From positions 1 through 32,835 of the forward strand of contig CAMBNY010000033.1 in NCBI GenBank assembly GCA_945869165.1: DNA of 32,835 bases. Direction: 5' to 3'. Source of the stretch: Comamonas sp. lk (GTDB taxonomy: Bacteria > Pseudomonadota > Gammaproteobacteria > Burkholderiales > Burkholderiaceae_C). Below the pieces are notes generated by a model. The model worked only from the letters and a program-made list of their open reading frames with translations. It was not told where the DNA came from and did not search any database. Below, piece by piece: positions 9,482-16,123 of this stretch. The translations under genes and the position numbers were made by a program. Numbering within the stretch: position 1 is the first letter of the stretch; each line of letters begins with the position of its first letter.

Positions 9482-9664
9482 TCAATCGGTAGGCTTTTGA
9501 AAAAGGAGTTTGGTTTCTGAGGCGTTGGCGTAAATCAACATACCATTGGGTGCGGGCTCTACATGGAGTTCGTCGCCTAGCGAAACCTGGAGACGCTGGC
9601 ACAAGGCCTCTGGAAGAATGATTCCGATCTCGCCATCCACGTCAATCAATTTCAGTTCAATCAT
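9482..9664 (-). CDS. AbrB/MazE-like antitoxin-type DNA-binding protein, antisense within urease cluster
   Basis: 60 residues with the swapped-hairpin pattern of the SpoVT-AbrB/MazE fold: KLIDVDGEIGIILPEALCQR, then LQVSLGDELHVEPAPNG. A strong ribosome site (GGAGG, about 5 bases before ATG) supports the start. TTCAATGATTGAA across the start codon is palindromic and could be its own operator. It is encoded opposite to ureC and ureE, filling the gap between them. No toxin gene follows it, so it is either an orphan antitoxin or a stand-alone regulator. Its transcript would run antisense toward ureC. Confidence 0.75.
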   Translation of the reverse strand: MIELKLIDVDGEIGIILPEALCQRLQVSLGDELHVEPAPNGMLIYANASETKLLFQKPTD

Positions 9665-9697
9665 TGAAACCTCCTTTGCTACAGCAACACTATAACT

Positions 9698-10309
9698 ATG
9701 ACAAGCCTCAAAGTATCCAAACTAATTCCCCAAGGCCAAGGCCTGGCGCCCGTGATGGTCAAGCGGGCGGCCACGCTGGAGTTGGACTGGGATGTTCGGC
9801 AAAAAAGCCGGTTTGAAGCCACCGATAGCGCCGGGCGCAGTATTGGTGTGTTCCTGCCGCGCGGTACGGTGTTGCGGGGCGGGGATGTATTGGTAACCGA
9901 GGACGGTTCGCTAGTGCGCGCTATCGCCGCGCCGCAGGCGGTGTTGAAGATTACGCACTGCACGCAGCACGGCACGCCCTACGACTTGATACGCGCCGCC
10001 TACCACCTGGGCAACCGGCATGTGCCCATTGAATTGAAGCCCGACCACCTGAAGATCGAGCCCGACCATGTGCTGGCCGACATGTTGCGCGCCATGCATC
10101 TGATCGTGCACGCGGTAGACGAAAGCTTTGAGCCGGAAAACGGCGCCTATGCCACCGGCGGGCACGCGCATGGGCACAGCCACGGAGGCCATGGCGACCA
10201 TGACCACGAGCACAAACACGAAGGCCACGACCACGCGCATGCACATGATGTCCAAGCGCATGACCATAGGCACGAAGGCCATGGTCCCGATCACGGCCAT
10301 ACGCACTAG
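9698..10309 (+). CDS. ureE: Urease accessory protein UreE (nickel metallochaperone) with long His tail
   Basis: 203 residues. The N-terminal peptide-binding domain covers roughly 1-75 and the metal-binding domain roughly 76-145, with [12 protein letters not shown] and the [17 protein letters not shown] region. The last 50 residues are an extended His/Asp/Glu/Gly tail rich in HGH, HDH and HEH repeats ending GPDHGHTH, the nickel-storage tail seen in Klebsiella-type UreE. It delivers nickel to UreG/UreD/UreF for urease maturation. Confidence 0.96.
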   Translation: MTSLKVSKLIPQGQGLAPVMVKRAATLELDWDVRQKSRFEATDSAGRSIGVFLPRGTVLRGGDVLVTEDGSLVRAIAAPQAVLKITHCTQHGTPYDLIRAAYHLGNRHVPIELKPDHLKIEPDHVLADMLRAMHLIVHAVDESFEPENGAYATGGHAHGHSHGGHGDHDHEHKHEGHDHAHAHDVQAHDHRHEGHGPDHGHTH

Positions 10310-10333
10310 AGACACTGTGCAAGCCCTCAAAGC

Positions 10334-10412
10334 CGTCATTGCGAGGCCGAAGGCCGTGGCAATCCATGGGTTCATGGACTGCCACGTCGCTGCCGCTCCT
10401 CGCAGTGACGGG
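10334..10412. repeat. REP-like inverted pair between ureE and ureF
   Basis: CGTCATTGCGAGGCCGAAGG (10334 onward) with GGCAATCCATGG faces an inverted unit CATGGACTGCCACGTCGC ending CTCCTCGCAGTGACGG. The pair can fold into a long hairpin in the urease mRNA. It leads directly into the 24-bp tandem array. Confidence 0.8.
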
Positions 10413-10541
10413 ACTAGTGCGCGTCGCAGTGACGGGACTAGTGCGCGTCGCAGTGACGGGACTAGTGCGCGTCGCAGTGACGGGAATGTTGCGCGCTGCA
10501 GTGACGGGACTTTTTCGCGCCGCAGTGACGAGATTGCCGCT
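10401..10541 (+). repeat. Six-copy 24-bp tandem array derived from a REP arm
   Basis: Copies of CGCAGTGACGGGACTAGTGC plus four bases begin at 10401, 10425, 10449, 10473, 10497 and 10521. The first four are nearly identical, the last two diverged. The core CGCAGTGACGG is the outer arm of the REP unit just upstream, so the array arose by amplifying one end of that element. It ends about 5 bp before the ureF start codon. Confidence 0.85.
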
Positions 10542-10545
10542 CCCC

Positions 10546-11223
10546 ATGCTTGACACCAGCCTCTTGCAGCTCATGTGGCTGGCATCGCCGGCTTTGCCTA
10601 TTGGGGGGTTTTCGTATTCCGAGGGGCTGGAGGCGGCGGTGGATACTGGCTTGGTGCGCGACGAGCACGAGGCTGCGGCTTGGTTGGTAGAGCAATTGCA
10701 ACTGGGCCTGGCGCGCGCCGAGCTGCCGGTGTTGGCCCAAGCCTGGCAGGCTTGGCAGGATGGGGATGCAGCGGCGATAGAGGCGCTCAACGCCTGGGTG
10801 CTGCAGACCCGCGAAAGCGCCGAGCTGCGTGCCCAGACCGAGCAAATGGGCCGCTCTTTGCTGGAATGGCTGCGCAACCACACCACCGCGCCGCCAGCGC
10901 ACATAGAGCAACTCGCCGCCCACAGCCCCAGCTACCCGGTGGCCTTTGCGCTAGCGGCCTACAGCACCCAAGCGCCGCAGCGCGCCTGCCTGCTGGCCTA
11001 TGCCTTTGGCTGGGCCGAAAACATGGCGCAGGCGGCTATCAAATCGGTGCCGCTGGGCCAAAGCGCGGGCCAGCGCATCTTGTCCTCGCTCAGCGCCGCC
11101 ATACCGCCTGCCGTGGACCACGCGCTGAGCCTGCCCGCGGGCGCGCAACAATCGTTCTCGCCCATGCTGGCCATCTTGTCGGCGCAGCATGAAGTGCAAT
11201 ATTCCCGCCTGTTTCGTTCGTAA
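10546..11223 (+). CDS. ureF: Urease accessory protein UreF
   Basis: 225 residues, the usual size. It starts [20 protein letters not shown] with [14 protein letters not shown], the canonical UreF N-terminus, so ATG 10546 is chosen; the same frame is open upstream to 10339 only because it runs through the REP/tandem-repeat array. UreF bridges UreD and UreG and acts in GTP-dependent urease activation. No clear ribosome site is visible before the start, probably because the repeat array has replaced the original leader. Confidence 0.94.
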   Translation: MLDTSLLQLMWLASPALPIGGFSYSEGLEAAVDTGLVRDEHEAAAWLVEQLQLGLARAELPVLAQAWQAWQDGDAAAIEALNAWVLQTRESAELRAQTEQMGRSLLEWLRNHTTAPPAHIEQLAAHSPSYPVAFALAAYSTQAPQRACLLAYAFGWAENMAQAAIKSVPLGQSAGQRILSSLSAAIPPAVDHALSLPAGAQQSFSPMLAILSAQHEVQYSRLFRS

Positions 11224-11245
11224 AAAGCCCCTGGAGAGAAGTCCC

Positions 11246-11902
11246 ATGTCCGCACTGCACCACATCGCCCACCGCACCAAAAAATTACCACCCCTGCGCG
11301 TAGGCATAGGCGGCCCCGTGGGCTCGGGCAAAACCACTTTGCTAGAAATGCTGTGCAAAGCCATGCGCGACAAGTACGACCTGGTGGCCATCACCAACGA
11401 CATCTACACCAAAGAAGACCAGCGCCTGCTCACCGTGAGCGGTGCGCTGCCGGCCGAGCGCATCATGGGCGTAGAGACCGGCGGCTGCCCGCACACCGCC
11501 ATCCGCGAAGACGCGTCCATCAACCTGGAAGCCATAGACCGCATGCTGGTGGACTTCCCCGAGGCGGACATTGTGTTTATCGAAAGCGGCGGCGACAACC
11601 TGGCCGCCACCTTCAGCCCCGAACTGTCGGACCTGACCATCTACGTGATTGACGTGGCAGCGGGCGAAAAAATCCCCCGCAAAGGCGGCCCCGGCATTAC
11701 CAAGAGCGATTTGTTCATCATCAACAAAACCGACCTGGCCCCCCACGTAGGCGCCAACCTGGACGTGATGCACGCCGACACCACCCGCATGCGCAGCACC
11801 CCCAAAGGCCTGCGCCCTTTCGTCATGACCAACCTGAAAACGCTAAGCGGGCTGGGGGAGGTGGTTAGTTTTATTGAGACTAAGGGGATGTTGGTGGGGT
11901 AA
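11246..11902 (+). CDS. ureG: Urease accessory GTPase UreG
   Basis: 218 residues. P-loop GGPVGSGKT lies at 22-30, followed by [11 protein letters not shown], the metal-binding GGCPH motif ([16 protein letters not shown]), [17 protein letters not shown] and the specificity segment [15 protein letters not shown] 11246 has GGAGAGAA upstream; an earlier in-frame start lies inside ureF. It hydrolyses GTP to drive nickel insertion into urease. It is the last gene of the cluster and converges on a minus-strand gene 85 bp away; no clear terminator is visible. Confidence 0.97.
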   Translation: MSALHHIAHRTKKLPPLRVGIGGPVGSGKTTLLEMLCKAMRDKYDLVAITNDIYTKEDQRLLTVSGALPAERIMGVETGGCPHTAIREDASINLEAIDRMLVDFPEADIVFIESGGDNLAATFSPELSDLTIYVIDVAAGEKIPRKGGPGITKSDLFIINKTDLAPHVGANLDVMHADTTRMRSTPKGLRPFVMTNLKTLSGLGEVVSFIETKGMLVG

Positions 11903-11987
11903 GGTCCGTCCGGAAAAATCCCTTTAGGCTTCCCCAGGCTGCCGCAAGAGCGAATAGATATATCAGCCTTTTGATTGCCAAGAGGGC

Positions 11988-12488
11988 TTACTTAGAGTTT
12001 GCCTTGTTCTCAAGTGCTTGCTGGGTGGCCTTCAGTAATTCCGCCGCTTGTTTTACTTGCTCTGAAGTTTGCTTCAATTGCTCGGCCACTTGAACGTTGG
12101 CTGTCGCTGCGCCGTGACCTGAATCGTATGCCGCAATCATGGTTTGCGTGTTTGCGATCACCACGCCTACGATACCAATCAATGCGCCAATGCCCGTGGT
12201 GTAGACCGCAATCCGCACACTGCGCGCCGATTCCTTCATATCAGCACTCAATCCTTTTGTTGCTTCGCGCATTTCAAGAATGGCGCGATCAATTCGCTCG
12301 CCAAAGACATCCAAGCGTGCCTCCGTCTTGGCCTCAGCGGTGCTCACCCGCGCATCCGACTTGGCTTGAGCCGCCTCTAGGTGCGCAGTCATTTCTTCTC
12401 GTGTCATCGGGTTCATGGGTGTATTTTGCTCCGAAATTGAATCAACTGGAGAGAAACTTGAATCTTGAAAATTAATAACTTGCCCCAT
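11988..12488 (-). CDS. Unknown coiled-coil membrane protein, third gene of AT-rich cassette
   Basis: 166 residues from ATG 12488, chosen because GGAGG lies 5 bases before it; an upstream in-frame ATG at 12533 lacks this. The chain is a soluble N-terminus, a heptad-rich stretch (REEMTAHLEAAQAKSDAR... about 30-90), one strong transmembrane helix (IGALIGIVGVVIA) and a second coiled coil rich in Q, E and K (EQLKQTSEQVKQAAELL) to the end. The start overlaps the end of the preceding gene by 17 bp, so translation is coupled. I do not recognise a characterised family; coiled-coil/one-helix proteins of this shape are common in accessory regions. Confidence 0.65.
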   Translation of the reverse strand: MGQVINFQDSSFSPVDSISEQNTPMNPMTREEMTAHLEAAQAKSDARVSTAEAKTEARLDVFGERIDRAILEMREATKGLSADMKESARSVRIAVYTTGIGALIGIVGVVIANTQTMIAAYDSGHGAATANVQVAEQLKQTSEQVKQAAELLKATQQALENKANSK

Positions 12489-12807
12489 CAGTGCCTCCAT
12501 CCTCTTGGCGCCCCAGTGGCTGAATTTCCACAACTTGTTCCAATTTCGGTGTAGAGTGTTCTTGAGTCAATTTTTTAATGGCGATTTGCTTTTTCTCTTC
12601 TAACTCCTGTTGTGGTACGTCATGAATTTCTATATATGTGCACCTCTCGCACTTATATATTCTATAAATATAGCTTCCTCGATTATCAAAAAACAAAAAA
12701 TTATTAACGGGGATAGATGAAAACAAATCCCCGGGCTCCAAAAAACCCATGGATTGCATTTGAAGATCTCCGTGTCCATATCGACAATTTGGTATTATAT
12801 TCATCAT
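12472..12807 (-). CDS. Unknown 111-residue protein, second gene of AT-rich cassette
   Basis: Begins MMNIIPNCRYGHGDLQ and has YKCERCTYIEIHD around residues 51-63. The CxxC together with the earlier Cys/His (NCRYGHG) could form a small zinc site, but spacing is long. The C-terminal third is charged (QELEEKKQIAIKKLTQEH). It starts 7 bp after the stop of the 250-residue protein and its end overlaps the coiled-coil gene by 17 bp, giving a tight three-gene unit. Codon usage is AT-rich compared with neighbours. No family recognised. Confidence 0.6.
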   Translation of the reverse strand: MMNIIPNCRYGHGDLQMQSMGFLEPGDLFSSIPVNNFLFFDNRGSYIYRIYKCERCTYIEIHDVPQQELEEKKQIAIKKLTQEHSTPKLEQVVEIQPLGRQEDGGTDGASY

Positions 12808-12814
12808 TTTCTAT

Positions 12815-13567
12815 TTAATTACTGAAGTAGGATTGCATGACGTCGAAGGCTTTTTGGCTATAAGAGATTAAAAATTCAGCCTTTTGTGCGGTGTCCGTAA
12901 ATTCACCAAATCGCTGTAGTTTGTTAAGAAATGAAGATACCAAGGGTTCGTTTATATGTTCCTTAAATAACTCTTTGTTTACTACTACTCCTCCAAGTCC
13001 AGCGACTAGTGCCTCTTGCATGGCCTTTACGCCTCTAATGTTGTATGCGTCAACTGCATTTTCCATGCGCGATAAATGGTAAATAATTGTTTCTTGAATT
13101 GCTCCTTGAATTTGGCTCCTTTCAGTCTCGGTTCGCAATTCTGCCAAAAGTTTTTTAATCTCATTAATATCCTTAAGGGGGAATTCCGTTTCTTCGCTTG
13201 GCAGAATTTCACTGCAGAAACTCAAAGTGGTCAGGTATTCGATTTTTAAAAACTGTTTGGCGCGACCCCACCTATCATTCAAAAAAAGTGGTGAAATTGC
13301 CTCCTCTAGGTGAATTATTGCGCTGTCGTATAGGATGGGTGAGAAGTTCAACTTCACCATTCCAGTTTTTATCAAAGTTAATTGGTTTCGGACATTTTTC
13401 AAATTTTCGACAATTTCATACGCTAAATATCTCTCCTCTGTACTTCTTAAATAAAAAGCTTCAGACCAAACGGCGAGCGCAGGATACTGATCTGTATAAG
13501 CAGCATTATTGGCTAACCCGTTGAATAATTTATGTAATCTAGATGCGGCGTTATAGTGCGTTGGCAT
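12815..13567 (-). CDS. Unknown 250-residue helical protein, first gene of AT-rich cassette
   Basis: Starts at ATG 13567 with AAGGGAG about 6 bases upstream and an AT-rich promoter-like region beyond it. The sequence reads as mostly alpha-helical (RLHKLFNGLANNAAYTDQYP, EIVENLKNVRNQL, INEIKKLLAELRTETERSQI), with no signal peptide or membrane helix and no motif I recognise. It heads a tightly packed three-gene unit. Its base composition is clearly lower in GC than the urease genes on one side and the fic region on the other, pointing to horizontal acquisition. Function unknown. Confidence 0.7.
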   Translation of the reverse strand: MPTHYNAASRLHKLFNGLANNAAYTDQYPALAVWSEAFYLRSTEERYLAYEIVENLKNVRNQLTLIKTGMVKLNFSPILYDSAIIHLEEAISPLFLNDRWGRAKQFLKIEYLTTLSFCSEILPSEETEFPLKDINEIKKLLAELRTETERSQIQGAIQETIIYHLSRMENAVDAYNIRGVKAMQEALVAGLGGVVVNKELFKEHINEPLVSSFLNKLQRFGEFTDTAQKAEFLISYSQKAFDVMQSYFSN

Positions 13568-13623
13568 TAAAACTCCCTTATAAATATTTAAGAATATATT
13601 TAATCAGCGTTGCACAAGTGGCT

Positions 13624-14121
13624 TCATACGTTGAACACTGCATTTGAGGATTTTTTAAAAATCAAACGTAAATCTTGGTACTCAAATCTTTGCTCACACT
13701 TCACCACCCCCGGCGCCCACAACACCGGTCTCTGCTGCACCGGGTCCGAGGCCGGGTTGCCAAACAGGCGCACGCCCTGGTAGACCCACCAGGCGCGCAG
13801 CGCCGTCATGCCGTCTTCGCGGCACAGGCTTTGCAAGATGCGGTCTGCCGCTTCGCGGTGGATGGTGTGGTCCAGCAGGCCTTCGCGCATCAGCTGGTAC
13901 AGCGCGTCATGCACCAGCGAGCCGCGCATAAAGTTGCGCGTGTCCAGCGTCGGGCCCGAGGGGCCGTCCCAGGCGTAGCCTTTGGCGATGCGCAGCGCGC
14001 CTTGCGGGTCCAGGGCGATGTAGTCATTGGCCACCGCCGCTGCCGGCCCGATGCTGATCACTAGGCTATAGCCCTCTTGCAGCTGGTAGCGGTAGCCGTC
14101 CTTATAGGCAATCCCCCTCAC
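13624..14121 (-). CDS. DUF1353-like protein (phage/accessory type)
   Basis: About 165 residues from GTG 14121; an in-frame TTG at 14175 would add 18 residues of low-complexity Gly/Arg/Trp sequence, so the start is uncertain. The core GYAWDGPSGPTLDTRNFMRG followed by SLVHDALYQLMREGLL resembles DUF1353 proteins, often found in phages and mobile regions, where a His-Asp pair suggests a small hydrolase-like fold. GC-rich, unlike the cassette just downstream. Function is not known. Confidence 0.65.
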   Translation of the reverse strand: MRGIAYKDGYRYQLQEGYSLVISIGPAAAVANDYIALDPQGALRIAKGYAWDGPSGPTLDTRNFMRGSLVHDALYQLMREGLLDHTIHREAADRILQSLCREDGMTALRAWWVYQGVRLFGNPASDPVQQRPVLWAPGVVKCEQRFEYQDLRLIFKKSSNAVFNV

Positions 14122-14294
14122 GCCCGCCCCCCAGCCCCAGCCCCCGCGCACCCCCACCCAGCGCGTGGCACGCAATGAGCGCAGCAGAGCAGAGCGGGCA
14201 TGGGTTTGGATTGGTAATGATTGCTAAAAAGGTAATCGTTACCTTATCACACCGCCGCGCCAGGCGGCATGCGGTGAAACCCTGTGGCGCGCAA

Positions 14295-14318
14295 GAAAAA
14301 GCCAGCGCGGGGCTGGCT
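14295..14318 (-). terminator. Rho-independent terminator after the left antitoxin copy
   Basis: On the minus strand AGCCAGC, a 5-base loop (CCCGC) and GCTGGCT form a perfect 7-bp stem followed by TTTTTC. It lies about 30 bp after the stop of the CopG-type antitoxin gene. The right-hand repeat copy retains only the first arm. Confidence 0.75.
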
Positions 14319-14508
14319 TGGGGTGGGGTGCTTGGGTCTGTGGGCGCTAGGGCGCTGGCGGGCGTGTGGGCCGCAAATTGGGCAGCCTCACTTTTTGCGC
14401 CTGCCTCCAGTCCAGATGCACGGTGGAGTCGTGCGACTCCCAGTAAGCGCGTTCCTGCGTCTTGGTCTCGAACTTGGGTATGGCCTGCTTAGCGGTCTGA
14501 TTGGTCAT
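14311..14508. repeat. 198-bp direct repeat, left copy (contains antitoxin gene)
   Basis: Matches 15926-16123 in the same orientation with about 10 substitutions over 198 bp and no gaps. It spans from the terminator loop to exactly the ATG of the CopG-type antitoxin. Sequence identity stops at the start codon on one side and inside the terminator hairpin on the other. Confidence 0.9.
14347..14508 (-). CDS. CopG-type antitoxin, left copy
   Basis: 53 residues: MTNQTAKQAIPKFETKTQER, then AYWESHDSTVHLDWRQAQ and a C-terminal KVRLPNLRPTRPPAP. This matches the CopG_antitoxin family (PF12441), which accompanies BrnT-type toxins. The upstream sequence in another frame (14489-14593) reads GEVARVHTPADIARYKAQDM and KKERSIYDQSDR, resembling the end of such a toxin and overlapping the antitoxin start by 20 bp; the rest of the toxin is absent. 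A terminator follows. Near-identical to the copy at 15962-16123. Confidence 0.75.
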   Translation of the reverse strand: MTNQTAKQAIPKFETKTQERAYWESHDSTVHLDWRQAQKVRLPNLRPTRPPAP

Positions 14509-14593
14509 AAATACTGCGCTCCTTTTTGTGCATGTCTTGCGCCTTGTAGCGCGCAATGTCCGCAGGCGTATGCACTCGCGCTACTTCGCCTTG
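14489..14593 (-). pseudogene. Possible toxin 3' remnant fused behind fic
   Basis: After the fic TAG stop the same frame stays open for 34 codons to a TAA at 14489, ending DMHKKERSIYDQSDR. The ending and its 20-bp overlap with the antitoxin start fit the tail of a BrnT-like toxin. No start codon or N-terminal part is left, so it would be a remnant replaced by fic. Resemblance is judged by eye and is not strong. Confidence 0.35.
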
Positions 14594-15817
14594 CTAAGCC
14601 TGCGCCTCAGCCTCCGGCCACAGGCTGGGAAAGTAAAAGCGCAGTGCGTGCTGCGGTACGCCTAGGCGCACTTTGCCGTAGGGGGTGTCCGATAGCAGTA
14701 GGCCGCGCTTTAGCAGGGCCGCCACTTGGGCGGTGGCCAAGCGTTCGCCCAGGCCGAGCATGGCTTTGAAGTCGGCGCGCTCTAGGTCGGATTGGGTGGC
14801 AAAAAGGTAGTGCAGGGCGCGCAGTGCTTCGCGCCGTACGCCTTGGCGCACTACTTGTTCTTCGTAGGCCAGGCAGGCGGCGATGCGTTCTTTCATGCCC
14901 AGCGGCGCTAGCTGGCCGGCCATGAAGTCCACCTGGTCTATGCATACGTCCAGCACGTAGCCGATCCAGGCCAGCAGGCCCGCTTCGCTGAGGTTGCCGC
15001 GCCCGTCGAGGTCGCCGGCGCGGGCTTCGTCGGCAGCGGCTAGGTGTGCGTAGTAAGCCGCTTGGGTGCGCGCAAACCCGCGCAAGGGGGACCACAGTCC
15101 GTTGCTAAGGCCCATGTGGCTGAGCACCAGGTGGCTGTGCAGCCGGGCGACGCGGCCGTTGCCATCGACAAAGGGGTGTATCCAGGCTAGGCGTTGGTGT
15201 GCTGCTGCCATGGCCAGTACTTGCATTTCGCCACGCCGCACGTGGCCGTACACATCGGCCCAGCGCTGCATGAAGGCGGGCAGTTCTGCGGCAGTGGGTG
15301 CGGCATGGCGCCCCACGCTGACCTCGCGTTGGCGCATGCGCCCGGGCACGAATACGGAAGTGTCTTTGCCCTTGCCTTGTATGCGGTCGGCGTCGGGTAA
15401 GCGGGCAAATAGGTCTTGGTGGATATCGCACACCGTTTGCGGCGACCAGACTTGCTGTGCCGTCCATTGCGGCCCCAGGGTTTCCAGCTGGGCTTCGGTG
15501 GCCATGTGCGCCAAGGCCAGGCGTTGGCGACGCGCTTTGTCGGCGTCTTGTGCGTAGTCTTTGCGCAGGGCTTGTTCGATTTCCAGGGGCAGTGTGTGCT
15601 GGCCTTCAATGCGATTGGAGTAGTACGAGTTCATGGCCCGAAGCAACTGGCGCAGGCCCGGCAGCGCACCGGCCAGGCTGGCCCCGGATAGGCGGTCGGC
15701 CTTGCGGATGAGTTCGTGTGCCCGCTCCAAGGCGGGCCCCAACCGCAGCTCGGACGGCAGCAGCGGCTCCATCTGCGAGGGATGGTCGTAAAGCGAGAAT
15801 TTTTGCGACTTTGTCAT
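14594..15817 (-). CDS. Fic family protein (AMP-transferase, self-inhibited class II)
   Basis: 407 residues. The catalytic Fic motif HPFVDGNGRVAR is intact at 214-225 (H214 base, R222 and R225 for ATP phosphates). An N-terminal inhibitory motif SNRIEG (67-72) fits the (S/T)xxxE(G/N) pattern of class II Fic proteins, so the enzyme should be held off by its own helix. The N-terminus (about 1-95) is the Fic_N type, and the C-terminal 60 residues look like a winged helix (RADFKAMLGLGERLATAQVA then GLLLSDTPYGKVRLGV). It probably adenylylates a protein partner and may bind DNA. A palindrome sits 5 bp before its start. It is bracketed by 198-bp direct repeats. Confidence 0.92.
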   Translation of the reverse strand: MTKSQKFSLYDHPSQMEPLLPSELRLGPALERAHELIRKADRLSGASLAGALPGLRQLLRAMNSYYSNRIEGQHTLPLEIEQALRKDYAQDADKARRQRLALAHMATEAQLETLGPQWTAQQVWSPQTVCDIHQDLFARLPDADRIQGKGKDTSVFVPGRMRQREVSVGRHAAPTAAELPAFMQRWADVYGHVRRGEMQVLAMAAAHQRLAWIHPFVDGNGRVARLHSHLVLSHMGLSNGLWSPLRGFARTQAAYYAHLAAADEARAGDLDGRGNLSEAGLLAWIGYVLDVCIDQVDFMAGQLAPLGMKERIAACLAYEEQVVRQGVRREALRALHYLFATQSDLERADFKAMLGLGERLATAQVAALLKRGLLLSDTPYGKVRLGVPQHALRFYFPSLWPEAEAQA

Positions 15818-15821
15818 GTGC

Positions 15822-15840
15822 TTTAAGTATATGACTTAAA
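15822..15840. promoter_or_regulatory. Palindrome at the fic start
   Basis: TTTAAGT (15822-15828) and ACTTAAA (15834-15840) are perfect inverted 7-mers with a 5-bp spacer, 4 bp upstream of the fic ATG in AT-rich sequence. It could be an autoregulatory site for the winged-helix domain of the Fic protein. Confidence 0.45.
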
Positions 15841-15890
15841 ACACTTTTATTGTATTAATGCGAGATTTTTTGCGACTTCATCTGCGCCGA

Positions 15891-15925
15891 CTTACCCCCG
15901 CGTATTCGCCTTGATCAAGTCCACG
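15891..15925 (-). pseudogene. Fossil of the 3' end of a TetR-family gene
   Basis: 35 bp matching 17234-17268 at 32 positions. Read on the minus strand it encodes VDLIKANTRG plus stop, against VDLVKANSRG plus stop in the intact TetR gene. It abuts the right-hand 198-bp repeat (which begins at 15926) with no gap. It is a leftover of a duplicated or replaced regulator gene. Confidence 0.7.
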
Positions 15926-16123
15926 GGCTGGCATGGGGTGGGGTGCTTGGGTCTGTGGGCGCTATGGCGCTGGCGGGCGTGTGGGCCGCAAATTGGGCAA
16001 CCTCACTTTTTGCGCCTGGCCCCAGTCCAGGTGCACGGTGGAGTCGTGCGACTCCCAGTAAGCGCGCTCCTGCGCCTCGGTCTTGAACTTGGGTATGGCC
16101 TGCTTAGCGGTCTGATTGGTCAT
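15926..16123. repeat. 198-bp direct repeat, right copy
   Basis: Direct repeat of 14311-14508 with roughly 95 percent identity, flanking fic on its upstream side. The copy lacks the second terminator arm: after the first arm bases the sequence switches to the TetR fossil. Confidence 0.9.
15962..16123 (-). CDS. CopG-type antitoxin, right copy
   Basis: 53 residues: MTNQTAKQAIPKFKTEAQER, AYWESHDSTVHLDWGQAQ, then KVRLPNLRPTRPPAP. It differs from the left copy at only four residues. Its ATG overlaps the stop of the upstream RHH gene (ATGA), so it is now translated as the second gene of that unit. No BrnT-like toxin is next to it. Confidence 0.7.
   Translation of the reverse strand: MTNQTAKQAIPKFKTEAQERAYWESHDSTVHLDWGQAQKVRLPNLRPTRPPAP

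Noticed and set aside
10401-10541. CRISPR-like array
   Set aside because: Units are contiguous 24-bp tandem repeats with no variable spacers, and they derive from the neighbouring REP arm.
10128-10553. Long open frames across ureE tail and the tandem array on both strands
   Set aside because: They reflect repeat periodicity (24 bp, a multiple of three) and GC-rich third-position bias; ureE and ureF explain the coding signal.
11903-11987. Terminator after ureG
   Set aside because: No stable stem followed by T residues was found in the gap.
14594-15817. Fic plus flanking antitoxins as a classic toxin-antitoxin (FicT/FicA) system
   Set aside because: The Fic protein carries its own inhibitory motif (SNRIEG), and the flanking antitoxins belong to a BrnT-associated family rather than FicA.
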